The notes beneath the pieces are model-generated. The model saw only the letters and a list, made by a program, of their open reading frames with translations. It did no database searches and was not told where the DNA came from. Of a stretch of DNA of 18,269 nucleotides, positions 1 to 7,388 are shown piece by piece (position 1 is the stretch's first letter; every line of letters begins with the position of its first letter). The position numbers were made by a program, and so were the translations under genes. Origin of the DNA: Clostridiales bacterium UBA3277 (GTDB lineage Bacteria; Bacillota; Clostridia; Oscillospirales; Oscillospiraceae); NCBI GenBank assembly GCA_002362145.1, contig DETX01000008.1:1-18269 (forward strand). The letters run 5' to 3'.

Positions 1-51
1 TTTTATTAGATTTTAGTATTAATCAGAGCTTCCTGAGGATACCTACACAAT

Positions 52-92
52 ACCCTCCCGGCCATGTGGCGGCCGGGAGGGTGTTTTTATTT
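52..92 (+). terminator. Rho-independent terminator (plus strand)
   Basis: A perfect 12-bp stem (52-63 pairing with 71-82) encloses a 7-nt loop and is followed on the plus strand by GTTTTTATTT. On the minus strand the sequence after the stem is not T-rich, so the best reading is a terminator for a plus-strand transcript entering from the left. It lies immediately beyond the stop codon of the minus-strand regulator gene and may also stop that transcript, since an A-run precedes the stem on that side. The first 51 bases hold nothing else I can identify. Confidence 0.75.
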
Positions 93-1322
93 GGATTTGC
101 GCTTTCGCAGTCCGGCGGCCAGGAGTCCCAGAGCCAGGATTCCCAGACCGATGAGGATCAGGACATAGACATTGTTGACGATGACCATGGGGTCGGCCCA
201 GTGGAGCAGGTCCACCCGCAGGAACCCGCGCAGGGAATTGGCCCCCGGCCCGTAGAGGGGGGTGAGGATGGTGTCCATAGCGGCGGGAAAGAAGAAGGTC
301 CACGCACAGCCCAGGCCGCAGGCGGCCCCTGCCCGGACAAGGCCGTTTCCCGGGAAATACCGGATGATCAGCATCAAACCCCAGGGGAGGCTTCCGATCA
401 GCAGCACCAGGGGCAGGGCAATCCGGAAAAAGGCCTCCCAGGGCCGCACCGTCATCGCCAGCAGGGCAATCAGAAGCGCCGTCTGCACCCCAAAATAGAG
501 GAGGGCCTTGTGCCGCCCCAGGGGCTGCGGCAGGGGAAGCTGATGGAGAAACACCGGCAGCAGGAAAAATCCCAATCCGAACACCACGGACACCGCCGCC
601 ACAAAGAACCACCTTCCGCCGGTGGAGAGGCAGCATATCGCAAGCAGCACAAGCAGGCTCGCGAGGTCCAGAATCAGGCACAGGCTGGTTTTTCTTCCCG
701 CCAGCGCCGCCGGAAGGGGCAGCCCCGGCAGGATAAAGGGGACAAACACCACGCAAAAGCCCAGGATTACCCCCGCTGCCGCCACAAAGAACCAGCTCCC
801 GCCGGAATAGAGGCAGCAGATTCCCAGAAGCAGCAAAAGAGAGCCCAGGGCCGAGAGAATGCAAACCGGCCAGATCCGCTTTTCCGCCAGCCCCCGAAGA
901 GTCAGCAGACTGGGAAGCAGGGTCAGGCTGGCCGCCAGCAGGACACTGGCCAGGACGATGAAAAACCAGTCCAGCCTGCCCTGGGCGCAAAGGTTCCCAA
1001 TCCCGCAGCCCAGGAGGGTGCCTCCGTAGGCTGCGTATTGGATGACGCGATAGGTTTTTGTGAGACGGCGGTATTTCCGCGCCAGCTTTTCCGTGGTCCG
1101 GGCTTCTATGTCGGTGCTGGCTGTGAGCAGCTCGTGCTCCGAGACGCCCAGCACCTGGCAGATGCTCATGAGCAGCGTCACATCGGGGTAGCTCAGCCCC
1201 CGCTCCCATTTGCTCACGGCGGACTCGGTGACGTAGAGCTGGTCGGCGAAGGCCCGCTGGGTCAGTCCCAGATCCCGCCTCTTCTGCTGGATGTATGAGC
1301 CAAAGGTTTTTTTGTTTTCCAT
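87..1322 (-). CDS. XRE-family HTH regulator with repeat-built membrane domain
   Basis: This 411-residue protein probably binds DNA through an N-terminal XRE/Cro-type helix-turn-helix (residues about 7-63: QQKRRDLGLTQRAFADQLYV, then SAVSKWERG). The rest is strongly hydrophobic from about residue 95, consistent with 8-10 membrane helices, and ends in the basic tail RKRKSK. Within the membrane part a unit of about 60 residues recurs. It is marked by WFF at residues 119, 177 and 238, with GG-x-WFFVAA and LPLP shared by the last two copies. The open frame extends upstream, but I chose the ATG at 1322 because AGAAAGGA lies about 9 nt before it and the promoter falls inside the upstream extension. 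The family suggests a membrane-anchored transcription regulator, but the signal and target genes are unknown. It appears monocistronic. Confidence 0.85.
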   Translation of the reverse strand: MENKKTFGSYIQQKRRDLGLTQRAFADQLYVTESAVSKWERGLSYPDVTLLMSICQVLGVSEHELLTASTDIEARTTEKLARKYRRLTKTYRVIQYAAYGGTLLGCGIGNLCAQGRLDWFFIVLASVLLAASLTLLPSLLTLRGLAEKRIWPVCILSALGSLLLLLGICCLYSGGSWFFVAAAGVILGFCVVFVPFILPGLPLPAALAGRKTSLCLILDLASLLVLLAICCLSTGGRWFFVAAVSVVFGLGFFLLPVFLHQLPLPQPLGRHKALLYFGVQTALLIALLAMTVRPWEAFFRIALPLVLLIGSLPWGLMLIIRYFPGNGLVRAGAACGLGCAWTFFFPAAMDTILTPLYGPGANSLRGFLRVDLLHWADPMVIVNNVYVLILIGLGILALGLLAAGLRKRKSK

Positions 1323-1365
1323 ATTCGGGGTCCTTTCTGTGAAAGTGGTCATGCAAGCCTCTTCT

Positions 1366-1394
1366 ACCATAGCCCCCAAAAGAAAAAAAGTCAA
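1366..1394 (-). promoter_or_regulatory. Sigma-A-like promoter of the HTH-membrane regulator
   Basis: On the minus strand, TTGACT (1389-1394) and TATGGT (1366-1371) are separated by exactly 17 nt, about 45 nt upstream of the chosen start codon. The match to the sigma-70/A consensus is 5 of 6 at -35 and 4 of 6 at -10. Confidence 0.65.
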
Positions 1395-1476
1395 TCAAAA
1401 CCGCCGAAAATGCCCCTCGACCATTGAGCCAGCGGCATTCCGCACCCGAAAATCCCCCAAAACCGCCGCCAGGGGC

Positions 1477-1511
1477 AAAAAATTTCCCTCCGGCTTTCAC
1501 CGGAGGGAAAT
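1477..1511 (-). terminator. Rho-independent terminator of the BMP lipoprotein gene
   Basis: A perfect 12-bp stem (1482-1493 with 1500-1511, loop CTTTCA in plus orientation) begins about 11 nt after the stop codon of the minus-strand BMP gene. On that strand it is followed by a run of six T (1477-1482, partly inside the stem). This is a textbook intrinsic terminator for the leftward transcript. Confidence 0.9.
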
Positions 1512-1522
1512 GGGGGGAGAAT

Positions 1523-2638
1523 TTACTTGACGATGTTCACAGTGACGTTGGCGGTGCTGGCGGGTTCGGGAACGTCGCTGCCGTCGATGACGACCTTGCC
1601 GGAGACGATGTCAGAGAGCATGGCCTCGTAGGCCTCAACGCTCCAGTTGGCCAGGGACCAGGTGGCGGTGGGCAGACCCACGGCGTTCTGGGCAGCGCCC
1701 AGGACCACGTTGCCGTCGCCGATGAAGGTCTTCCAGGTCTCGTCGCTCTCAGCGGCCTTCAGAGCCTGCTGGGCGGCCTCGCCGATGCCCTTCATAGCGG
1801 AGGTGATGACGGTGGGGGACTCGAAGGACTGGTCCACGTCAACGCCGATGACCTTGGCATCCTCAGCGGAGGCGGCAGCGGCGATGGACTGGAACATGGA
1901 ACCGCCGCAGGCGAAGATGACCTCGGTGCCGTTCTGATACCAGCCGGCGGCCATGGTCTGCAGCTCGTTGGAAGCCTGGAAGGAGGAGCCGTACAGCCAG
2001 GAGTAATTCATCTCGACCTTCACGCCCTTGGCGGCGGCAGCCGCTTCGGCGCCCTGGACAAAGCCGTAGCCGTAACGGTCACAGGCAGCATTGGTGCCGC
2101 CGCCACCGCCGCAGAAGCCCAGCTTGGTGTAGCCTTCCATAACGGCGGCATAGCCGGCCAGGTAGCCGCACTGCTCTTCCTTGAAGCTGATGCCGGCCAC
2201 GTTGTCAACGCCCAGGCCCCAGCCGTCGATAAAGACGAACTTGACGTTGGTGAACTCCGCGGAGGCTCTCGCCAGAGCGCCGCCCTGCATAAAGCCGGCG
2301 CAGACGATGACTTCGGCGCCGTTGTCGGCGGCCAGCTTCATGGCGTCGTAGCGGTCGTCGTCGGTGGCCTGATCGCCGCCGGCGGGCTGATAGTACTTGT
2401 AGGACTTGCCGGCATTGGAAGCGTACAGCTTCACGCCGTCATAAGTACCCTGGTTGAAGGACTTGTCCTTCAGCTGGCCCACGTCGGTGACGAAGGCGAC
2501 CTGGTACTTGCCATCGCTGGAAGTCATCTCATCGGGGATGGCGTCGGCGCCCTGGGCCTCGTCCTTCTTGCTGGCGGAGCAGGCTGCCAGAGACAGCACC
2601 ATTGCGAGAACCAGAAGAAGAGAAAGGATCTTTTTCAT
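1523..2638 (-). CDS. BMP-family nucleoside-binding lipoprotein (ABC substrate-binding protein)
   Basis: This 371-residue protein has a lipoprotein signal peptide (MKKILSLLLVLAMVLSLAAC, lipobox LAAC, Cys20) and a body typical of the BMP/PnrA-like family (PF02608). Recognisable parts are VTDVGQLKDKSFNQGTYDG (residues 50-68), the IDGWG segment near 137-141 and GVDVDQS near 265-271. Members of this family are membrane-anchored receptors that deliver purine or pyrimidine nucleosides to an ABC importer. Its position just downstream of a nucleoside salvage operon supports that substrate class. GGAGGA precedes the ATG by 7 nt. No ATPase or permease gene is next to it, so its partners must lie elsewhere. 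Substrate specificity cannot be read from the sequence. Confidence 0.92.
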   Translation of the reverse strand: MKKILSLLLVLAMVLSLAACSASKKDEAQGADAIPDEMTSSDGKYQVAFVTDVGQLKDKSFNQGTYDGVKLYASNAGKSYKYYQPAGGDQATDDDRYDAMKLAADNGAEVIVCAGFMQGGALARASAEFTNVKFVFIDGWGLGVDNVAGISFKEEQCGYLAGYAAVMEGYTKLGFCGGGGGTNAACDRYGYGFVQGAEAAAAAKGVKVEMNYSWLYGSSFQASNELQTMAAGWYQNGTEVIFACGGSMFQSIAAAASAEDAKVIGVDVDQSFESPTVITSAMKGIGEAAQQALKAAESDETWKTFIGDGNVVLGAAQNAVGLPTATWSLANWSVEAYEAMLSDIVSGKVVIDGSDVPEPASTANVTVNIVK

Positions 2639-2685
2639 GTTTCATTCCTCCAAAAATTGGTTTTGGCATTTATCATACCACTTAT

Positions 2686-2714
2686 ATTGTCGCACAGTTT
2701 TCGTAAAAAATCAA
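2686..2714 (-). promoter_or_regulatory. Candidate promoter of the BMP gene
   Basis: The 128-nt gap between cdd and the BMP gene is A/T-rich. On the minus strand it contains TTGATT (2709-2714), 17 nt, then GACAAT (2686-2691), each 4 of 6 to consensus. Overlapping alternatives exist: TATAAG just downstream, and TATGAT at 2672-2677. The exact start point is uncertain, but a separate promoter for the lipoprotein gene is likely. Confidence 0.4.
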
Positions 2715-2743
2715 TAGACATTGCAAAAAATGGTACAGTTTTC

Positions 2744-2764
2744 CGGCCCGATTTGTCCGGGCTG
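2744..2764 (-). other. Hairpin at the 3' end of the nucleoside operon
   Basis: A short GC-rich stem (GCCCG at 2746-2750 with CGGGC at 2758-2762, extendable by a G-T and a C-G pair) starts right after the cdd stop codon on the minus strand. No T-run follows, so it is a weak terminator or an attenuating/processing hairpin. Some read-through from the nucleoside operon into the BMP gene is therefore plausible. Confidence 0.35.
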
Positions 2765-2766
2765 TC

Positions 2767-3180
2767 TTACCGGGACATATGTTCTCCGGCGCTGAAGCTG
2801 CAGGGCAGGATTTCCGCCAGGGTGTGGGTCTCGTAGCCATCCTCTGCCCCGGCCAGATAGATGAGAAAATCATCCCGGCAGAATTCCCGCATGACCTGAC
2901 GGCAGACCCCGCAGGGCGGGAAGGTGCCGGTGATGCGTCCCTCTCTGCCGCCGCAGACGGCGATGGCCGTAAACTCCCGGTGGCCGTCGTAGACGGCTTT
3001 GAAGAAGGCGGAGCGCTCGGCGCAGACCGTGGGGGAGAAGGAAGCGTTTTCAATGTTGCAGCCCTGGTAGACCGTCCCGTCGGCGCACAGCAGCGCCGCC
3101 CCGACATAAAAACCGGAGTAGGGGGCATAGGCCCGGGTCATGGCCTCCTTGGCAAGTTGAATCAGCTGTTCCGGTGTCAT
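2767..3180 (-). CDS. cdd: Cytidine deaminase
   Basis: Cdd hydrolytically deaminates cytidine and deoxycytidine to uridine and deoxyuridine in the cytosol. The zinc-site motifs of the small homotetrameric class are intact: CAE with its catalytic glutamate in SPTVCAERSAF, and PCGVC. This gives three cysteine ligands, at residues 53, 90 and 93 when counted from the start chosen here. The 137-residue length is normal for the family. An ATG three codons upstream (3189) directly abuts the GGGAGAGG ribosome site. The ATG at 3180 has proper spacing, about 9 nt, and gives the usual N-terminus MTPEQLIQLAKEAM. The gene is last in the tdk-deoCD-traX-deoB operon, 21 nt after deoB. Confidence 0.95.
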   Translation of the reverse strand: MTPEQLIQLAKEAMTRAYAPYSGFYVGAALLCADGTVYQGCNIENASFSPTVCAERSAFFKAVYDGHREFTAIAVCGGREGRITGTFPPCGVCRQVMREFCRDDFLIYLAGAEDGYETHTLAEILPCSFSAGEHMSR

Positions 3181-3201
3181 AGCATCCATCCTCTCCCGGC
3201 G

Positions 3202-4371
3202 TTATTTCAGAATCTCCGAAGCGAAGCTCTCCCCGGTGGTGGAGAAGGGGACGTTCAGCAGCTCCGCCACGGTGGCGGCGATGTCGGCGAAAGACTTCCG
3301 GGTTCCCAGGTTTCCGGGCTTCACCGGTTTTCCCAGGGCCACCAGGGGCACATACTCCCGGGTGTGGTCGGTGGTGGCGGTGTAGCTGGGATCACAGCCG
3401 TGGTCGGCGGTGATCAGGACCAGGTCCTCATCCCCCAGCTTCGGCAGAAAGTCCCCCAGCCAGCGGTCAAATTCCGTAAGGGCCCCGGCGTAGCCGTCGA
3501 TGTCCCGGCGGTGGCCGTAGAGCATATCAAAGTCCACCAGATTCACGAAGCACAGCCCGTGAAAATCCCGGGCGGCAAAATCGTCGGTGTGGGCCATGCC
3601 GTCGGCGTTGCTTTTATTGTATACGTACTGGGTCATGCCCCGGCCGGCGAAGATGTCGTGGATTTTGCCCACGGCCAGAACCTTCTGCCCCGCCCGGGAG
3701 ACGGCGTCCAGAATGGTATCTCCGGGGGGCTCCATGGAAAAATCGTGGCGGTTGGAGGTCCGGGTGAAGCCCGCTTCGGCGCTGCCCACGTAGGGCCGGG
3801 CGATGACCCGTCCCACGCCGTGCCTGCCGGTGAGAATCTTTCGGGCCTTCCGGCAGGCCTCGTAGAGCTCCTCCAGAGGGATCAGCTCCTCGTGGGCCGC
3901 CACCTGGAACACGGAGTCGGCGGAGGTGTAGACGATCCACTTGCCGGTGTCCAGCTGGGCCTGGCCGTAGTCCCGGATCACATCCGTGCCGGAGTAGGGG
4001 AGGTTGCACAGCACGCCCCGGCCGGTGGCCTCGGTGAAGGCCTCCAGCACCTCCGGGGGAAAGCCCTGAGGATAGGTGGGCAGGGGATTGGGGGAGACGA
4101 TGCCGCCGATTTCCCAGTGGCCGATGGTGGTGTCCTTGCCCATGGAGGCCTCGGTCAGCCGGGCCACAGCCCCTGTGGGGGCGCTTACCTTGGGCAGGCA
4201 GCTGACGCCGTCGATATTGCCAAGGCCCGCGGCGATGAGATTGGGAATTTGGAGCTTGTCAGAAGTGGCACAGGCTGCCAGGGTGTTGACGTTTCTGTCT
4301 CCGAGCCTCTCCGCGTCCAGCATGGCGCCGATGCCGAAGGAGTCCAGGACAATGAGAAAAATTCGTTTCAT
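3202..4371 (-). CDS. deoB: Phosphopentomutase
   Basis: DeoB interconverts (deoxy)ribose-1-phosphate and (deoxy)ribose-5-phosphate, linking nucleoside phosphorolysis to central metabolism. The 389-residue protein belongs to the alkaline-phosphatase-like metalloenzyme superfamily. The N-terminal metal-binding LDSFGIGAM (Asp10), the GKDTTIGHWE segment carrying the phospho-acceptor threonine (Thr81/82), and the C-terminal ITADHGCDPSYTATTDHTRE metal ligands are all visible. GAGGTGAG precedes the ATG by about 7 nt. It sits between the TraX-like gene and cdd with 21-nt gaps, consistent with one transcript. Full length, with no defects seen. Confidence 0.97.
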   Translation of the reverse strand: MKRIFLIVLDSFGIGAMLDAERLGDRNVNTLAACATSDKLQIPNLIAAGLGNIDGVSCLPKVSAPTGAVARLTEASMGKDTTIGHWEIGGIVSPNPLPTYPQGFPPEVLEAFTEATGRGVLCNLPYSGTDVIRDYGQAQLDTGKWIVYTSADSVFQVAAHEELIPLEELYEACRKARKILTGRHGVGRVIARPYVGSAEAGFTRTSNRHDFSMEPPGDTILDAVSRAGQKVLAVGKIHDIFAGRGMTQYVYNKSNADGMAHTDDFAARDFHGLCFVNLVDFDMLYGHRRDIDGYAGALTEFDRWLGDFLPKLGDEDLVLITADHGCDPSYTATTDHTREYVPLVALGKPVKPGNLGTRKSFADIAATVAELLNVPFSTTGESFASEILK

Positions 4372-4392
4372 AAAAAACTCACCTCAATGGGT

Positions 4393-5133
4393 TTATCCGC
4401 CGATGATCACCCCCACGTTTCCGTGGAGGGCCACCCGGAGGATGCCGCAGATAATCAAATGCAGGGGATAATACACATAGAACAGCCACTTGGAGCCGCG
4501 GCCCTTTTGCCCATTGTACCGGGCCAGCAGGGGAATGGTCAGGGCGGTGAAGAGCTGAATAACGCCGTAAACCGGGTCGATAAACAGCACATACACCAGG
4601 GCGTACATGGCGGTGCAGACCATCATGCCGGTCATCTGCCGCCTGAAATTCCCTCGATTTTCGCCGATCTGGACGATGGCAAGCACCGCGATGCAGCTCC
4701 AGTCGGCGCAGAAGGTGATGGCGCAGATACCCAGCAGGGCAATGGTTTTCTGATAGTCCTTCCAGGTATCCCTTTCCAGAATCTCCAGGGCAATCAGCCC
4801 CCAGAACAGGGGCCAGATCACGCTGGTCTGGTTAAAGACGGTGGTCTTGAAGGGGATGAAGGGAATGCCAAAGGCAAAGTTATAGGCAAAGTGGCTGATG
4901 ATGGCAAGCAGCAGCAGCCGCAGGGCGTATTTTTTCCGGCTGCGGGTGTAGTGATAGCCCTCCGCCACCAAAAACCAGAAGATCGGCGCCGCCAACCGTC
5001 CGAAAATATGGATCAGCAGCAGCCACCACTGCTTCCCGTAGCCCGGCCAGATTACGCTTGCCAGGTGGTCCGCCGTCATGGCGAGGATGGCGATGCGCTT
5101 CAGGTCGCTGCCGGTGAAGGTTTTCTTTTCCAT
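4393..5133 (-). CDS. TraX-family integral membrane protein
   Basis: This 246-residue hydrophobic protein matches the TraX family (PF05857), named for the F-plasmid pilin N-acetylase. Visible family traits are the N-terminal LKRIAILAMTADHLAS (Asp22-His23), GRLAAPIFWFLVAEGY (45-60) with the following YTRS, and a late YYPLHL motif (221-226), spread over about 7-8 predicted membrane helices. Chromosomal Firmicute relatives are presumably membrane acyltransferases, but the substrate is unknown. No pilus or conjugation gene is nearby. It begins 5 nt after the deoD stop codon with only a weak AAGAAG ribosome site, which suggests translational coupling within the nucleoside operon. The family call is firm; the role is open. 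Confidence 0.88.
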   Translation of the reverse strand: MEKKTFTGSDLKRIAILAMTADHLASVIWPGYGKQWWLLLIHIFGRLAAPIFWFLVAEGYHYTRSRKKYALRLLLLAIISHFAYNFAFGIPFIPFKTTVFNQTSVIWPLFWGLIALEILERDTWKDYQKTIALLGICAITFCADWSCIAVLAIVQIGENRGNFRRQMTGMMVCTAMYALVYVLFIDPVYGVIQLFTALTIPLLARYNGQKGRGSKWLFYVYYPLHLIICGILRVALHGNVGVIIGG

Positions 5134-5138
5134 GGCCG

Positions 5139-5885
5139 TTACTTCTTGTCCATGGCCACGGCCACGTCCAGGGCGACCTCCATCATCTGGGTAAAGGCGG
5201 TCTGCCGCTCCTCGGAGGTGGTCTCCACACCCTTAAGCACATGGTCGGAGACGGTGCAGATGCACAGCGCCCGCTTGCCGTACCGGGCGGCGTTCATATA
5301 CAGGGCGGCGGCCTCCATTTCCAGGGCCATGACGCCCATCTTTTTTAGCCCGTATAGGCTGTCCAGTCCTTCCGGTACGTCCACATGGTCCCCGTAGAAT
5401 GTGTCCGAGGAATTGACGTTGCCCACATGGTAGACGGCGCCGTGGGCCTGGGCGGCCTTCACCGCCTCCGTCAGAAGCTCCCAGGAGGCGATGGGGGCGA
5501 AGGTGCCGGGCAGGTGGAACTGGGCGGCGAAATTGGAATCGGTGCAGGCGCCCTGGGCAATCACCAGGTCGTAGAGGTTGATGTTCTCCTGGATGGCCCC
5601 GGCGGAGCCCACCCGGATGATGTTCTCCACGCCGTAGCCGTTAAATAGCTCGTGGGAGTAGATGCCGATGGCGGGCATTCCCATGCCGGAGGCCATGACG
5701 GAGACCTTCACGCCCTTGTAGGTGCCGGTATAGCCCTGGACGCCCCGGACGTTGTTGACGAGAACCGGGTTCTCAAAAAAGGTCTCCGCAATGAATTTGG
5801 AGCGCAGGGGGTCGCCGGGCATCAGCACGGTCTTGGCAAAATCGCCGGGCCTGGCGGAATTGTGGGGAGTGGGGGTAGTTAACAT
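5139..5885 (-). CDS. deoD: Purine nucleoside phosphorylase, DeoD type
   Basis: DeoD phosphorolyses purine (deoxy)nucleosides to the free base and (deoxy)ribose-1-phosphate. The 248-residue protein has the hexameric NP-I family pattern in order: TPHNSARPGDFAKTVLMPGD with the phosphate-binding GDPLR (24-28), ASGMGMPAIGIYSHEL (65-80), RVGSAGA (91-97), ALEMEAAALY (187-196) and the catalytic SD of TVSDH (Ser213-Asp214). The strong site AAGGAGGAA precedes the ATG, 21 nt after deoC. It supplies the pentose-1-phosphate used by DeoB in the same operon. Confidence 0.96.
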   Translation of the reverse strand: MLTTPTPHNSARPGDFAKTVLMPGDPLRSKFIAETFFENPVLVNNVRGVQGYTGTYKGVKVSVMASGMGMPAIGIYSHELFNGYGVENIIRVGSAGAIQENINLYDLVIAQGACTDSNFAAQFHLPGTFAPIASWELLTEAVKAAQAHGAVYHVGNVNSSDTFYGDHVDVPEGLDSLYGLKKMGVMALEMEAAALYMNAARYGKRALCICTVSDHVLKGVETTSEERQTAFTQMMEVALDVAVAMDKK

Positions 5886-5906
5886 AATCGTTTCCTCCTT
5901 GCTTCC

Positions 5907-6575
5907 TTAGTAGCTGCCGTCGCCTTCCAGGCCCTTGGCGATCTTGACGATCCGGGAGGTGCCCAGGCGGTCGGCGCCCAGCTCGATGAACTTCTCGGCG
6001 TCCTCCAGGGAGGAGATGCCGCCGGCGGCCTTGATTTTTACATGGGGGGCAACGTGGGCCTTAAAGAGGGAGACGTCGGCAAAGGTGGCCCCGGCCTTAC
6101 TAAAGCCGGTGGAGGTCTTGATATAGTCCGCCCCGGAGTCGGAGACGCACTTGCACAGGGCGATCTTCTCCTCGTCCGTGAGCAGGCAGGTCTCAATGAT
6201 GACCTTCAGCAGCTTTCCCTTGCAGGCCTTCTTCACGGCGGCAATCTCCTGGGTGACGGCGTCGAATTTTCCGTCCTTGGCCCAGCCGATGTTGATGACC
6301 ATGTCCACCTCGTCCGCCCCGTTATCCACGGCGTCGGAGGCCATGAAGCACTTGGCGGCGGTGGTGGCATAGCCGTTGGGGAAGCCGATGACGGTGCAGA
6401 TGGGCAGCTTCCCGCCGACGTAGGCCTTGGCCTCCCTGACATAGGCGGCGGGGATGCAGACGGAGGCGCAGTGGTATTTCATGCCGTCGTCGCAGAGCGC
6501 GCGAATTTCGGCCCAGGTGGCCGTCTGGGATAGCAGGGTGTGGTCGCATTTGTGTAGAATTTCAGCAAGTTCCAT
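5907..6575 (-). CDS. deoC: Deoxyribose-phosphate aldolase
   Basis: DeoC cleaves 2-deoxyribose-5-phosphate to glyceraldehyde-3-phosphate and acetaldehyde. This 222-residue class I aldolase has the Schiff-base lysine in YIKTSTGFS (Lys153), the second lysine in IKAAGG (Lys182) and the aspartate in DMVINIG (Asp91). The C-terminal tyrosine (GDGSY) corresponds to the catalytically useful terminal Tyr of the E. coli enzyme. The open frame extends 36 codons further upstream, into tdk. I chose the ATG at 6575 because AAGGAGGG sits about 7 nt before it and the N-terminus [15 protein letters not shown] is typical. It starts 13 nt after tdk. Confidence 0.96.
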   Translation of the reverse strand: MELAEILHKCDHTLLSQTATWAEIRALCDDGMKYHCASVCIPAAYVREAKAYVGGKLPICTVIGFPNGYATTAAKCFMASDAVDNGADEVDMVINIGWAKDGKFDAVTQEIAAVKKACKGKLLKVIIETCLLTDEEKIALCKCVSDSGADYIKTSTGFSKAGATFADVSLFKAHVAPHVKIKAAGGISSLEDAEKFIELGADRLGTSRIVKIAKGLEGDGSY

Positions 6576-6588
6576 GGAAAGTCCCTCC

Positions 6589-7194
6589 TTATTTTTGTCC
6601 GTGAAGTTTGATGATCTTGTGTTCCCGGATGCCCCGGACGTAGCACTTGTGGCACATGGCAATGTAGCTGTCATTGCCCCCAAGGACCACCTGGGCGCCC
6701 TGGGTAACGATGTGGCCGTTTGCGTCGATCCGGGCGTTTACCGTGGCCTTGGCCCCGCAGTCGCAGATGGTCTTGATCTCCTGAATGGTGTCCGCCACCT
6801 CCATGAGCCGTGCCGAACCCGGGAACAGCCGGGTCTGGAAGTCCGTGCGCAGGCCGAAGCACATGACGGGGATGCCGAAGTCGTTGACGATGGCGCGCAG
6901 CTCGTCGATCTGTTCCCGGGTGAGGAACTGGCACTCGTCCACAATGATGACGTCGCATTTCCCCGCCTGGGTCTGGGAAAACCGGGCGTACAGATCCGTC
7001 TCCGGGGGGATGACCTCCACCCGGGCCTCCAGGCCGATGCGGCTTCTGAGAATCTGCTCACCGTCCCGGATATCCGCCGAGGGCTTGATGAGCCATACGC
7101 GCAAATCGTTTTCCTCATAGTTATACTTGGTGATGAGGGCCTGGGCCGTTTTGCTGGAACCCATGGCTCCGTACTTAAAATACAGCTTTGCCAT
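6589..7194 (-). CDS. tdk: Thymidine kinase, type II
   Basis: Tdk phosphorylates thymidine (and deoxyuridine) with ATP for salvage into dTTP. The 201-residue protein shows the P-loop GAMGSSKT (9-16), the catalytic DECQF (Glu87 at 86-90) and the four cysteines of the structural zinc/lasso region (Cys144, Cys146, Cys181, Cys184). It is first in the leftward nucleoside operon, with GGAGG before the ATG and a strong promoter about 25 nt further upstream. Tdk at the head of a deo-type catabolic operon puts rescue and breakdown of deoxynucleosides under one promoter. Confidence 0.96.
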   Translation of the reverse strand: MAKLYFKYGAMGSSKTAQALITKYNYEENDLRVWLIKPSADIRDGEQILRSRIGLEARVEVIPPETDLYARFSQTQAGKCDVIIVDECQFLTREQIDELRAIVNDFGIPVMCFGLRTDFQTRLFPGSARLMEVADTIQEIKTICDCGAKATVNARIDANGHIVTQGAQVVLGGNDSYIAMCHKCYVRGIREHKIIKLHGQK

Positions 7195-7217
7195 ATGCTA
7201 CCTCCGTTCGTTCTTCT

Positions 7218-7246
7218 ATTATACCGAAAATGGGGGGCGTTTGCAA
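7218..7246 (-). promoter_or_regulatory. Sigma-A-like promoter of the nucleoside salvage operon
   Basis: On the minus strand TTGCAA (7241-7246) and a perfect TATAAT (7218-7223) are spaced by exactly 17 nt, just upstream of tdk. This is the only convincing promoter before the six-gene tdk-to-cdd run. No obvious DeoR or CytR operator was recognised. Confidence 0.8.
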
Positions 7247-7279
7247 CAGGAATTCCCGGCAGTTTTCACAAGATTTCTC

Positions 7280-7308
7280 TTGCGCGGCGGCGGGGTTTCC
7301 TGTATACT
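7280..7308 (+). promoter_or_regulatory. Sigma-A-like promoter of the DUF4349 lipoprotein gene
   Basis: TTGCGC (7280-7285), a 17-nt spacer and TATACT (7303-7308) lie about 80 nt upstream of the start codon on the plus strand. The promoter is back-to-back with the tdk promoter, with about 33 nt between the two -35 elements. Confidence 0.65.
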
Positions 7309-7388
7309 GAAAAAAGAAAGAAAATTTTTCCGGACCGCGAAACCTGGGGATGCTTTTATCGACTGATAGGGATGAGGAGGGAAAACCT

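Noticed and set aside
598..818. The spaced direct repeats as part of a CRISPR or mobile repeat
   Set aside because: There are only two good DNA copies, imperfect and in frame within a coding sequence. They reflect protein-level duplication in the regulator.
1424..2836. A 470-codon plus-strand open frame opposite the BMP lipoprotein gene
   Set aside because: It is a Gly/Ala/Val-rich shadow of the lipoprotein gene, and runs through the terminator at one end and the promoter region at the other.
2779..5397. A very long plus-strand open frame of about 870 codons
   Set aside because: It lies antisense to cdd, deoB and the TraX-like gene, has Gly/His/Gln-rich low-information sequence and no ribosome site. 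GC-rich third positions keep the antisense frame open.
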